The translations under genes were made by a program, and so were the position numbers. From Lachnospiraceae bacterium (GTDB lineage: Bacteria > Bacillota > Clostridia > Lachnospirales > Lachnospiraceae): a DNA stretch of 13,427 bases. The notes beneath the pieces were generated by a model. That model did no database searches. It saw nothing but the letters and a program-made list of their open reading frames with translations, and had not been told where the DNA came from. The stretch lies in the NCBI GenBank assembly GCA_900764225.1, contig CAAFNG010000095.1, positions 1 through 13,427 of the forward strand. The letters are read 5' to 3'. This document shows, one piece after another, positions 1 through 6,664 of this stretch; the stretch's first letter is position 1; each line of letters starts with the position of its first letter.

Positions 1-17
1 ATGTGTATAAGAGACAG
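1..17 (+). other. Residual Nextera (Tn5 mosaic end) adapter, not genomic
   Basis: The first 17 bases, ATGTGTATAAGAGACAG, equal the last 17 bases of the 19-base Tn5 mosaic end used in Nextera libraries. They sit exactly at the window edge, as expected for untrimmed adapter at a contig end. Genomic sequence probably starts at base 18. Confidence 0.95.
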
Positions 18-43
18 GATAAATATCAGTGAGAAAAGAACAA

Positions 44-75
44 TTCTGTATCTGGGACATTAAGAAGAATATAAT
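44..75 (+). promoter_or_regulatory. Possible promoter for the first GH78 gene
   Basis: A perfect TATAAT lies at 70-75, about 80 bases before the start codon. The only -35-like element is a weak TTCTGT at 44-49 with a long 20-base spacer. The stretch 18-153 is AT-rich and holds no gene that I can see. Because the contig starts here, the gene could also belong to an operon that begins upstream. Confidence 0.3.
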
Positions 76-153
76 GTGCAGGAAACAGAAGAATGAACAG
101 TAAGGAATAAACTGAGAATAAAACAAGCAATCATAAGGTAAAGGAGAAAAAAC

Positions 154-1719
154 ATGGCAGAAGTAAGCATTGATTTAAACATGGTACGTGTATCCAACGA
201 AGATTTCCTGAAAAAAGCCGCAGATTGTGCACCGCAGTTAAAAGAAACTCTGGTGCGTCCGGTTGAGATTGTGGATATTCGTGAAACAGACGGTGTATAT
301 CCGGAAGTTCTTCACAGAGATTCTGTGGATAACATGCAGAATTATCATATGAAAAAAGGTGATAAGCTTTGCCTGGATTTCGGGGATCATCAGGTTGGAT
401 ATGTGACTCTGAGGCTTGCTTCTGTTGGAAGCCCGCAGGATGCACCGGCATTTTTTAAACTGAAATTCGGTGAGATCGCAAAAGAAATGACTGAGAAATC
501 AGAGGAGTATGACGGATGGATCAGCCGCGGATGGATCCAGGAGGAGTGGCTCCATATCGACGTACTTCCTGCAACACTGGTACTTCCGAGAAGATATGCA
601 TTCCGTTATCTTGAGATCGAGACGATTGACACATCCATGAAATGGCAGCTGGTAGTAGAGGATGTTGTATGCCGCAGCGTTTCTTCTGTCAGCCTGGACG
701 ATGTGAAACCGGTTGAAACGGACGATGAAATGGCGAAAAAGCTGGACCGTGTCAGCCTTCGTACACTGCAGAACTGTATGCAGGATGTTTTTGAGGATGG
801 CCCTAAGAGAGACCGCCGTCTGTGGCTTGGAGATCTGAGACTGCAGGCACTGGCTAACTATGAAACATTCAGAAACTTTGATCTTGTAAAACGCTGCCTG
901 TATCTTTTTGCTGGTCAGACAAAGGATAACGGTCAGGTAAGTGCCTGCCTGTTTACTGAGCCGGAAGTGATCGCAGATGATACTTTCCTTCTGGATTATT
1001 CCATGTTCTTTGGTGCAGCTCTTTATGATTATTATCAGGCATCAAAAGATATGGAAACTCTGAAAGACTTAAGCAGGTGTGCATACCGTCAGATGGAAGT
1101 TGCAGCAGAGCAGTTTGACGAGAATCATATCCTGAAGCCGCAGGAAGGTTTCTGGGGCTTTATCGACTGGACAGAGGGACTTGACAAGCAGTGTGGTGTT
1201 CAGGGTGTTTTCATCTACTGTGCAAAGCGTGTACAGAAGATTGCTGAGATCCTTGGAGATGTAGCAGAGGCTGACAAGATGGCAGAGCAGATCCGTCTGA
1301 AAACAGAGGCTGCATGGAAGTATCTCTATGATGAGAAGGCAGGACTTTTTGTAAGCGGAAAAGAGCGTCAGATCAACTATGCAAACCAGGTATGGATGAT
1401 CCTTGCCGAGGTTGCTGATGTGGATACCTGTGGTGAGATCCTTGACAGAGTTATCGCTCTGAAGCCGGAAAAAGGCATGGTTTCTCCATATATGAACCAT
1501 CATTTCGTAGAGGCTCTTCTTCTCACTGGAAAGAAAGAGCAGGCTATGGAGTATATGAAATATTACTGGGGCGGAATGATCAGCCACGGTGCAGATACAT
1601 TCTGGGAGCTTTACAATCCGGAAAATCCGGCAGAGTCCCCGTATGGTTCCAGTATTGTAAACAGCTACTGCCACGCATGGAGCTGTACACCGACTTATCT
1701 GCTGAGAAAATATTTCTGA
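154..1719 (+). CDS. Compact GH78-type alpha-L-rhamnosidase-like protein
   Basis: This 521-residue protein resembles glycoside hydrolase family 78, which removes alpha-L-rhamnose from glycosides by inversion in an (alpha/alpha)6 barrel. A beta-sandwich-like region (about 55-175) precedes the barrel (about 190-521). Signature positions are the DGPKRDRRLWLGD block (D215, D220, D227), FWGFIDW, TFWE with the likely base E485, and CHAW with H507. D220 sits where characterised enzymes carry the acid Glu. The protein lacks the extra N-terminal modules and ends right after the barrel, without the usual C-terminal beta-sandwich, so it is short for the family. There is no signal peptide, so it is probably cytoplasmic and acts on imported rhamnosides. 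The start is supported by AAAGGAGA at 140-147. It ends in a strong terminator. A second, divergent GH78 copy lies at the other end of the window. Family placement is confident; rhamnose as substrate is inferred. Confidence 0.85.
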   Translation: MAEVSIDLNMVRVSNEDFLKKAADCAPQLKETLVRPVEIVDIRETDGVYPEVLHRDSVDNMQNYHMKKGDKLCLDFGDHQVGYVTLRLASVGSPQDAPAFFKLKFGEIAKEMTEKSEEYDGWISRGWIQEEWLHIDVLPATLVLPRRYAFRYLEIETIDTSMKWQLVVEDVVCRSVSSVSLDDVKPVETDDEMAKKLDRVSLRTLQNCMQDVFEDGPKRDRRLWLGDLRLQALANYETFRNFDLVKRCLYLFAGQTKDNGQVSACLFTEPEVIADDTFLLDYSMFFGAALYDYYQASKDMETLKDLSRCAYRQMEVAAEQFDENHILKPQEGFWGFIDWTEGLDKQCGVQGVFIYCAKRVQKIAEILGDVAEADKMAEQIRLKTEAAWKYLYDEKAGLFVSGKERQINYANQVWMILAEVADVDTCGEILDRVIALKPEKGMVSPYMNHHFVEALLLTGKKEQAMEYMKYYWGGMISHGADTFWELYNPENPAESPYGSSIVNSYCHAWSCTPTYLLRKYF

Positions 1720-1788
1720 TTCAGATATAAAAATATAGACAACATAGAAACAGAAACAGCTTAAATGCAATGATACGAGAATAAACAA

Positions 1789-1850
1789 AAAAACAGCCTG
1801 GCTGGGAATACATAGCGCATAGCGATATGATTCCCGGCAGGCTGTTTTTT
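1789..1850. terminator. Bidirectional intrinsic terminator between GH78 and the PsiE-family gene
   Basis: The arms AAAAACAGCCTG (1789-1800) and CAGGCTGTTTTT (1838-1849) pair, continued inward by GGGAAT with ATTCCC and a one-base bulge. The hairpin is followed by six T on the plus strand. On the minus strand it is followed by a T run read from the A tract at about 1786-1793. It therefore serves both convergent genes. Confidence 0.9.
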
Positions 1851-1873
1851 CGTTCAGCAGAAAATCCGGAGAT

Positions 1874-2338
1874 TTATTCTGATTTTTCAGAGCTTTTTTC
1901 CGCAGTGATATGATCCTGATGATGCGGTGTCATATCATCGCTGTCGGTCATGAGATATTTTCGCACAGCGAAAAGAATAGCAATGCCGATGATGCCGATC
2001 AGTGTCTGGGCAGGCTGGAGATGTTCCACGACCATCTGCCTTGCTGTGGCAAAAAGAAGAACCTCCACAACGGTCTGGGCGGAATGACGGCAGAGCATTT
2101 TTACGAACTCGACACCGACGACCAGAGATAAGGCCTGTGCGAGAAAGGTGGTAAAAAAATCAGTGTCCATCTGCATGATGGAGGTGCCGGCCGTGTCAAG
2201 GATCAGCCGGAAGCCGCTCAGTGCGATGACGACCAGGATGACAATGGACAAAACGACCTCTGTGTAACGGGCTACATTGTAGATCAGCTCATTGAAATGC
2301 TTGCGGATCTTGTGGTTGACAGCAGTTCTGTTTTTCAT
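1874..2338 (-). CDS. PsiE-family membrane protein
   Basis: A 154-residue protein with about four hydrophobic segments (roughly 25-47, 61-82, 87-104 and 110-130) and a charged, His/Asp-rich C-terminal tail. The segments VEFVKML and TVVEVLLFATARQMVVE are characteristic of the PsiE family. Its founding member is a phosphate-starvation-inducible inner membrane protein of E. coli whose function is unknown. The ribosome binding site on the minus strand is AAAGGAAA, complementary to 2345-2352, and an extended -10 promoter lies just upstream. It is transcribed alone, divergent from the fluoride channel gene and convergent with GH78. Nothing here shows phosphate control. The family call is good; the role is unknown. 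Confidence 0.8.
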   Translation of the reverse strand: MKNRTAVNHKIRKHFNELIYNVARYTEVVLSIVILVVIALSGFRLILDTAGTSIMQMDTDFFTTFLAQALSLVVGVEFVKMLCRHSAQTVVEVLLFATARQMVVEHLQPAQTLIGIIGIAILFAVRKYLMTDSDDMTPHHQDHITAEKSSEKSE

Positions 2339-2379
2339 AAATGATTTCCTTTCTGATGTAAGGGGGACAGGTTAGAATC

Positions 2380-2388
2380 AGTATAGCA
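2380..2388 (-). promoter_or_regulatory. Extended -10 promoter for the PsiE-family gene
   Basis: Read on the minus strand this is TGC-TATACT, an extended -10 element with five of six consensus bases. It lies about 40 bases upstream of the start codon, with the ribosome binding site between. No good -35 is visible, which is normal for extended -10 promoters. Confidence 0.5.
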
Positions 2389-2445
2389 TGGAGAGAAGTG
2401 AAGCTGGTGTATTTTCGTGAAAACATTATTGACAACAGAATGAAC

Positions 2446-2458
2446 AGCACCCGGTGCT
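2446..2458. repeat. Perfect palindrome AGCACC-C-GGTGCT upstream of crcB
   Basis: Two exact 6-base arms flank a single central base. The palindrome lies in the divergent psiE/crcB intergenic region. It sits where the -10 of an upstream TTGACA (2429-2434) would fall and just before the TTGCGG...TATAAT promoter. It could be an operator; no regulator is identified. Confidence 0.45.
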
Positions 2459-2468
2459 ATTTGTATGG

Positions 2469-2497
2469 TTGCGGATCATTTATCTGCTTGCTATAAT
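2469..2497 (+). promoter_or_regulatory. Sigma-A type promoter for crcB
   Basis: TTGCGG (2469-2474), a 17-base spacer and a perfect TATAAT (2492-2497) preceded by TG at 2489-2490 make a strong extended promoter. The predicted transcription start falls at or just before the GGGAGGG ribosome binding site at 2503-2509, so the leader would be very short. TTGACA at 2429-2434 may mark a second, weaker start. Confidence 0.6.
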
Positions 2498-2518
2498 GCA
2501 GTGGGAGGGAAAAAGCTT

Positions 2519-2884
2519 ATGATAAACTGTTTATTTGTGGGAATTGGCGGCTTTGTGGGATCAGTATGCAGATATCTTATGGGACTTCTGCCAATAGAGA
2601 CCAGCCAGGGATTCCCGGTAAAAACGCTGCTTACCAATGTGATCGGTGCATTCGTGATCGGGATCATCGCGGCAGCAGCCGCAAAAAATTCATCTCTGAA
2701 CCCGAGAATGGTACTGCTTCTGAAAACCGGCTTCTGCGGCGGATTTACGACCTTTTCCACGTTTGCGTATGAGACAGGCAGTATGATGGAAAAAGGTCAG
2801 ACAGGGCTTGCACTTCTCTATGTGGTATTAAGTGCAGTACTTGGAGTGCTGGCTGTATTTGCAGGGCAGTTGACTGTGAGATGA
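2519..2884 (+). CDS. crcB: Fluoride ion channel CrcB/Fluc
   Basis: A 121-residue, four-helix membrane protein of the CrcB/Fluc family, which exports fluoride as a dual-topology dimer. Visible signatures are GGFVGSVCRY (about 10-19), the pore-lining Asn in TNVIGAF (N40), and GFCGGFTTFSTF (about 71-82) with the two channel phenylalanines F76 and F79. The start at 2519 is chosen because GGGAGGG precedes it at good spacing and MINCLFVGIGG matches the family N-terminus. An in-frame upstream ATG at 2465 would add 18 unlike residues and overlap the promoter. Many Firmicutes carry two adjacent crcB genes; only one is here, so it may be a homodimer or have a partner elsewhere. I see no fluoride riboswitch in the leader. 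Confidence 0.93.
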   Translation: MINCLFVGIGGFVGSVCRYLMGLLPIETSQGFPVKTLLTNVIGAFVIGIIAAAAAKNSSLNPRMVLLLKTGFCGGFTTFSTFAYETGSMMEKGQTGLALLYVVLSAVLGVLAVFAGQLTVR

Positions 2885-2949
2885 TTGAATAAACGCAAAG
2901 CAGCTGTTTGATTTAGCGTTTGAAGATTTGTCTGATAAGGAGAAAAACA

Positions 2950-3513
2950 ATGGAAGAAGTAAGGATTGACAAAACGATTTACAAAGGAAGGCCCGAAAAT
3001 CCAGAAGGACGCCTGGAAAAGGAAATTCAGGTGTACGATTTTCTGGACAGTCTGGGAATTGAATATAAGAGAGTTGACCATGAGCCGTTGATGACTATGG
3101 AAGCGTGTGAGGAAGTCGACCGGCTTATCGGAATAAAAATGTGTAAAAATCTTTTTCTGTGCAACAGACAGAAAACGGATTTTTATCTGCTTCTGATGCC
3201 GGGAGAAAAGCCATTTAAGACGAAATTTTTATCCAAACAGATCGGAACAGCCAGGCTTTCTTTTGCAGATGGAGAGCAGATGGAGGAATACCTGAATATT
3301 ACACCGGGTTCTTTAAGCCTGATGGGCCTGATCTTTGACAAAGAAAAAAAGGTACATCTGGTTATTGACAAAGAGGTTTTGGATGAGGAATATTTCGGCT
3401 GTCATCCATGTATCAATACTTCCAGTCTTGCAATGCTTACCAGCGATGTGAAAGAAAAAATTCTGCCGGCACTGGGCCACGAATATCAGGTGGTAGAGTT
3501 ACCGACAGAATAA
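2950..3513 (+). CDS. YbaK/ProX-type aminoacyl-tRNA deacylase (PrdX-like)
   Basis: A 187-residue protein of the YbaK / prolyl-tRNA-synthetase-associated domain family. These free-standing editing enzymes hydrolyse mischarged tRNA such as Ala-tRNA(Pro) in the cytoplasm. The fold segments are seen in order: YDFLDSLGIEYKRVDHEP (about 29-46), the KNLFL strand with the likely catalytic K66, the FKTKFLSKQIG helix, ITPGSLSLMGL, and a HPCINTSS motif near the C-terminus. The start is set by AAGGAG at 2937-2942, 7 bases before ATG; a TTG at 2920 would include the ribosome binding site in the coding region. It lies 65 bases downstream of crcB and may be read from that promoter. It ends tail-to-tail with the glycosyltransferase with 5 bases between. 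The exact tRNA specificity is inferred. Confidence 0.85.
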   Translation: MEEVRIDKTIYKGRPENPEGRLEKEIQVYDFLDSLGIEYKRVDHEPLMTMEACEEVDRLIGIKMCKNLFLCNRQKTDFYLLLMPGEKPFKTKFLSKQIGTARLSFADGEQMEEYLNITPGSLSLMGLIFDKEKKVHLVIDKEVLDEEYFGCHPCINTSSLAMLTSDVKEKILPALGHEYQVVELPTE

Positions 3514-3518
3514 TAAGA

Positions 3519-4460
3519 TCAGCGTATTAGCTTACAGTCCTTTTTATTGGACTCGGATATGATGTAATGGGGACGGTGCTTGACTTCCATGTAGGTTTTT
3601 GCTATGTACTGTCCCATGACACCGAGGCAGAAAAGCTGCAGTCCGCCGATGAAGATGATCACAGAAATGGTGGAAGCCCAGCCCTGAACAGGATCATCGA
3701 AGATCAGCTTTCGGAATATGATGATAAGCAGGAACAGGAAAGAGCATCCTGTCATGGCGGTGCCGAACCAGGATGCGATGGTCAGCGGAACCTGGGAAAA
3801 GTTGATAATGCCACTGATGGCATATTTAAACAGCTTCCAGAAGTTCCATTTCGTCTCACCGGCTACACGCTCGACATTCTTATATGGGAGCCAATATGTA
3901 CGGAAACCGATCCATCCGAAGATTCCTTTAGAGAAACGGTTGTATTCGCTCATGGAGATGATGGCATCCACCATACTGCGTTTCATCAGCCGGAAATCCC
4001 TGGCACCGTCCACGATATCTGCATCTGAGATCTTATTGATGATCTGATAGAATTTCCGGGCAAAAAAGCTGCGGATGGGCGGTTCACCATCTCGGCTCAC
4101 ACGTCTGGTCGCAACACTGTCGTATTCTCCGGATTCCAGCTTCTCGAGCATTTCCGGAAGAAGGGACGGCGGATCCTGAAGATCAGCATCCATAACAGCG
4201 ACGTAATCACCACGTGCATTACAAAAGCCTGCATACATGGCGGCTTCCTTTCCGAAGTTTCTGGAAAAGGAAAGATAGATCACATGAGGATCTTTTTCGG
4301 AAAGTTCTTTTAAAATCTCAAGGGTTCTGTCTCTGGAACCATCATTCACAAAAATAAATTCATAATCACAGTCCATTTTTGAAAGGACAGAAGTTGCCTC
4401 CGGGTAAAAAAGAGGAAGAGATTCTTCTTCATTGAAGCATGGTATAATTAAAGAAATCAT
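3519..4460 (-). CDS. GtrB/DPM1-like family 2 glycosyltransferase
   Basis: A 313-residue GT-A glycosyltransferase that probably moves a sugar from a nucleotide donor to undecaprenyl phosphate at the cytoplasmic membrane face. Motifs are IIPCFNEEESL (about 5-15), the VNDGSRD nucleotide-binding loop (38-44), the metal-binding DADLQDPP (91-98), DFRLM (155-159) and RFSKG (175-179). Two C-terminal membrane helices (about 228-250 and 260-285) match bactoprenol glucosyltransferases of the GtrB type. The start is supported by GAGG, complementary to 4467-4470, six bases upstream. No GtrA flippase or acceptor-specific transferase lies beside it, so the decorated polymer (teichoic acid, capsule or other) is unknown. 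It is a single-gene unit, convergent with the YbaK gene and divergent from the transporter gene. Confidence 0.88.
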   Translation of the reverse strand: MISLIIPCFNEEESLPLFYPEATSVLSKMDCDYEFIFVNDGSRDRTLEILKELSEKDPHVIYLSFSRNFGKEAAMYAGFCNARGDYVAVMDADLQDPPSLLPEMLEKLESGEYDSVATRRVSRDGEPPIRSFFARKFYQIINKISDADIVDGARDFRLMKRSMVDAIISMSEYNRFSKGIFGWIGFRTYWLPYKNVERVAGETKWNFWKLFKYAISGIINFSQVPLTIASWFGTAMTGCSFLFLLIIIFRKLIFDDPVQGWASTISVIIFIGGLQLFCLGVMGQYIAKTYMEVKHRPHYIISESNKKDCKLIR

Positions 4461-4499
4461 TTTTTACCTCATTTCGTAAATCATAAAAATAATCATTCT

Positions 4500-4519
4500 G
4501 GTGAAGCGCAAACTTCACC
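4500..4519. repeat. Perfect inverted repeat in the divergent glycosyltransferase/transporter region
   Basis: GGTGAAG (4500-4506) and CTTCACC (4513-4519) are exact 7-base arms around a 6-base loop. No T run follows on either strand, so it is not a terminator. It may be an operator or a hairpin in the glycosyltransferase leader, about 40 bases upstream of that start codon. Confidence 0.5.
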
Positions 4520-4598
4520 TTGTTTCTGTACTGTTACTGAACGGGTAATATCATACCATATCTGACGGTAATCGGCTATAAAAGAGAATATATTTTTC

Positions 4599-4626
4599 TT
4601 GCACAGGTCTTTTTTTGTGTTAAACT
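4599..4626 (+). promoter_or_regulatory. Likely promoter for the BASS transporter / AraC operon
   Basis: TTGCAC (4599-4604), a 16-base spacer and TAAACT (4621-4626) preceded by TG at 4618-4619 fit a sigma-A promoter with an extended -10. The leader would be about 24 bases and includes CGAGG at 4646-4650. The -10 is imperfect. Confidence 0.45.
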
Positions 4627-4656
4627 GTAAAAAAGACAAAAAATACGAGGTAAGAT

Positions 4657-5616
4657 ATGCTTGGAAGATTTAACAGCTTTATAGAAAAATGGATGGCATT
4701 TGTAACTCCGGTGTGTCTTCTCATGGGAGTGCTTTTTCCGGATATTGCGAAGCATGGAGTGCCGTATGTTACATATGCGTTTGCATTTATGACGTTTATC
4801 GGAGCACTGAAATCCCGGTTCCGGGATGTGGCGGATGTGTTTAAAAAGCCGCTTCCTCTGATCCTGATGCTGCTGGTACTGCATGTGCTGATGCCGGTGA
4901 TCGCATGCGGGCTTGGACATCTGCTGTTTCCGGAAAATGCCAATTATATTACAGGCATGGTTCTGGAATTTTCGGTTCCTGCTGCGGTGATCAGTCTGAT
5001 GTGGGTTTCCATCTATAACGGAAACAGTCCGCTTTCGCTTTCCCTGGTGGTGATCGATACGATCCTGGCACCGTTTCTGATTCCCACGGCACTGAAGATC
5101 CTGGTAGGATCCAGCGTGAAGATGGATACTATGGGCATGATGAAAGAGCTGGTGTTTATGATCGCGCTTCCGGCAATTCTGGCGATGTGTCTCAATGAAT
5201 TCAGCCACGGAAAGGTAATGGAAACATGGCCGTCCAAACTGGCACCTTTTTCCAAAATGTGTCTGATCTTCGTGGTGACATCTAATTCCTCCAAGGTTTC
5301 TCCGTATATGAAGCATCTGAACGGGGAGCGGATCCAGGTGGCTGTGACGATTCTTCTGCTGGCAGCCGGAGGATATGCCATCGGCTGGGTGATTGCTATT
5401 TTTACGAAACAGAACAAAAAATCTACCGTTTCCATGATCTACGGCTCCGGAATGCGTAACATCAGTGCTGGCGCGGTGATCGCAGGTGCGTATTTTCCAT
5501 CGGAGGTACTGTTTCCGGTTATGATCGGAACACTGTTCCAGCAGATACTGGCGGCCTTTTACGGAAGCATGGTGCGGCGTGTGCAGGCGGCGCAGATGAA
5601 AAAGGAGGAAAAGTAA
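4657..5616 (+). CDS. Bile acid:sodium symporter (BASS) family transporter
   Basis: A 319-residue, very hydrophobic protein with about nine or ten membrane segments, the usual size for the BASS (SBF) family. Supporting segments are the early TYAFAFMTFIGAL helix, the YNGNSPLSLSL crossover region (about 120-130), the IDTILAPFLIP helix after it, and GSGMRNISAGAVIA (about 263-276), where the second crossover of the family lies. BASS members carry bile acids but also pyruvate, ketopantoate and other organic anions with sodium, so bile acid should not be assumed. The start has GAGG six bases upstream. It is followed one base later by a cupin-AraC regulator, so the transported compound or a relative may be that regulator's signal. 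The family is confident; the substrate is unknown. Confidence 0.82.
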   Translation: MLGRFNSFIEKWMAFVTPVCLLMGVLFPDIAKHGVPYVTYAFAFMTFIGALKSRFRDVADVFKKPLPLILMLLVLHVLMPVIACGLGHLLFPENANYITGMVLEFSVPAAVISLMWVSIYNGNSPLSLSLVVIDTILAPFLIPTALKILVGSSVKMDTMGMMKELVFMIALPAILAMCLNEFSHGKVMETWPSKLAPFSKMCLIFVVTSNSSKVSPYMKHLNGERIQVAVTILLLAAGGYAIGWVIAIFTKQNKKSTVSMIYGSGMRNISAGAVIAGAYFPSEVLFPVMIGTLFQQILAAFYGSMVRRVQAAQMKKEEK

Positions 5617-5617
5617 T

Positions 5618-6550
5618 ATGGAATTTCAGCATGAACTGATCATTCCCAATGAGGGGCTTCCTTTCAAGCTTTTTCTCTTTGAAGGAAGAAACGGAAATTA
5701 TGTGAGGGAAAAACACTGGCATACATCGATTGAAATTTTTACTGTAATGGAAGGAACCCTTTCCTTCTATATAGATGAGGAGGAATATCCCCTGGAAGCA
5801 GGAGAGTTTCTGATCATCAATTCCAATGAGGTACATTCGATCCAGGCACCGGTACGCAACGAGACAATCGTTCTTCAGATTCCTCTGAAGCAGTTTGAGG
5901 ATTATTTTACGGCGCAGCGTTTTATCCGTTTTCGCAGTGAGACAGCCGGACGGAATGGGAAGTTCCGTCTGTCTGATGAGCTACAGAGCAGGGATCTTCA
6001 TACACGGGGAGCGAAACAGGGAGAGACAGATTCCGAAGAGCTGGACCGGCGGATGGTTTCTCTGATACAGGAGCTGTACAGAGTATATATGGAACGGGAG
6101 ACAGGCTATGAGTTCCGGACAAGGGCGGTATTCTATGAGATCCTGTATCTGATGGTTTCCAGGTATCGTGAGACAGAGGTGCAGGAGAGCGAGCTGAAAA
6201 ACAGCCGGAGACTGGATGCTTTGTCAAAAATAACCACTTATATGAGGGAGCATTATAAGGAAGATATCAAGCTCTCAGGCCTTGCAGCCATGTTCGGATA
6301 TTCTGACGCATATTTGTCAAGAATGTTCCGGAAGTACGCAAAGGTCAATTTTAAGACGTATCTCCAGGATATCCGCATGGCATACGCCTATAAAGAGCTT
6401 CTGAATACGGATCATACCATCAGTTCCATTGCACTGGATAACGGTTTTGCCAGCAGCAGGGCTTTTTCCAAGGAATTTGTGAAGCGCTATGGGATCCTGC
6501 CCGGCAAGGTGGAACGTCAGATCAAACAAAATGTCAAAAAAGTGCTATGA
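5618..6550 (+). CDS. AraC family transcriptional regulator with N-terminal cupin
   Basis: A 310-residue regulator. The N-terminal cupin sensor has HWH at 33-35 followed by EIF, then GTLSFYIDEEEYPLEAGEF and NSNEVHSI, typical of sugar-sensing AraC proteins. The C-terminal third (about 205-305) holds two helix-turn-helix motifs: LSGLAAMFGYSDAYLSRMFR, and ISSIALDNGFASSRAFSKEF ending in YGILPGKV. The gene starts one base after the transporter stop, and its ribosome binding site (AAGGAGG, about 5602-5609) lies inside the transporter gene, so the two are translationally coupled. A strong terminator follows. It may control its own operon, the downstream DUF4867/isomerase genes, or both; the sequence does not decide. 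Confidence 0.9.
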   Translation: MEFQHELIIPNEGLPFKLFLFEGRNGNYVREKHWHTSIEIFTVMEGTLSFYIDEEEYPLEAGEFLIINSNEVHSIQAPVRNETIVLQIPLKQFEDYFTAQRFIRFRSETAGRNGKFRLSDELQSRDLHTRGAKQGETDSEELDRRMVSLIQELYRVYMERETGYEFRTRAVFYEILYLMVSRYRETEVQESELKNSRRLDALSKITTYMREHYKEDIKLSGLAAMFGYSDAYLSRMFRKYAKVNFKTYLQDIRMAYAYKELLNTDHTISSIALDNGFASSRAFSKEFVKRYGILPGKVERQIKQNVKKVL

Positions 6551-6570
6551 ATGAGACAAGAAAAACGGCG

Positions 6571-6602
6571 AAAAGCATACCATCATGTGGTATGCTTTTT
6601 TT
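6571..6602 (+). terminator. Intrinsic terminator after the transporter/AraC operon
   Basis: A perfect 12-base-pair stem, AAAAGCATACCA (6571-6582) with TGGTATGCTTTT (6588-6599), a 5-base loop and a T run to 6602. The A tract before it could make it work on the minus strand too, though no minus gene needs it. Confidence 0.92.
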
Positions 6603-6664
6603 ACATCAAAAACAGGGCAGAACACGAAACTGCGAAACATCAGACCTGTAAGGAGGTTAAAAAC

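Noticed and set aside
1..17. Tn5 mosaic end as evidence for a genuine transposon
   Set aside because: It is exactly the library adapter remnant at the window edge, and no transposase or second end is present.
1069..1788. Minus-strand open frame of 239 codons over the first GH78 gene
   Set aside because: Low-complexity shadow translation opposite a convincing GH78 catalytic domain; it also runs into the GH78 3' region.
2465..2518. Earlier start for CrcB at 2465
   Set aside because: It would overlap the TATAAT promoter and add residues unlike the family; the ATG at 2519 has a good Shine-Dalgarno.
2339..2518. Fluoride riboswitch before crcB
   Set aside because: I looked for the conserved GAUGG and CUGAUGRCUCCUA-type segments and saw none.
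2920..2949. TTG start at 2920 for the YbaK-type protein
   Set aside because: It would put the AAGGAG ribosome binding site inside the coding region; the ATG at 2950 is correctly spaced.
4501..4518. Catabolite-responsive (cre) site
   Set aside because: TGAAG and CTTCA arms are 16 bases end to end with the wrong core and spacing compared with the 14-base cre consensus.
4576..5316. Minus-strand open frame of 246 codons, rich in His, Lys and Arg
   Set aside because: Antisense to the BASS transporter; the basic composition is what antisense of a membrane-protein gene gives, and there is no ribosome binding site.
6551..6664. Earlier start for the DUF4867 gene at 6551
   Set aside because: The added region contains a strong terminator hairpin; AAGGAGG before the GTG at 6665 and the family-like N-terminus favour the later start.
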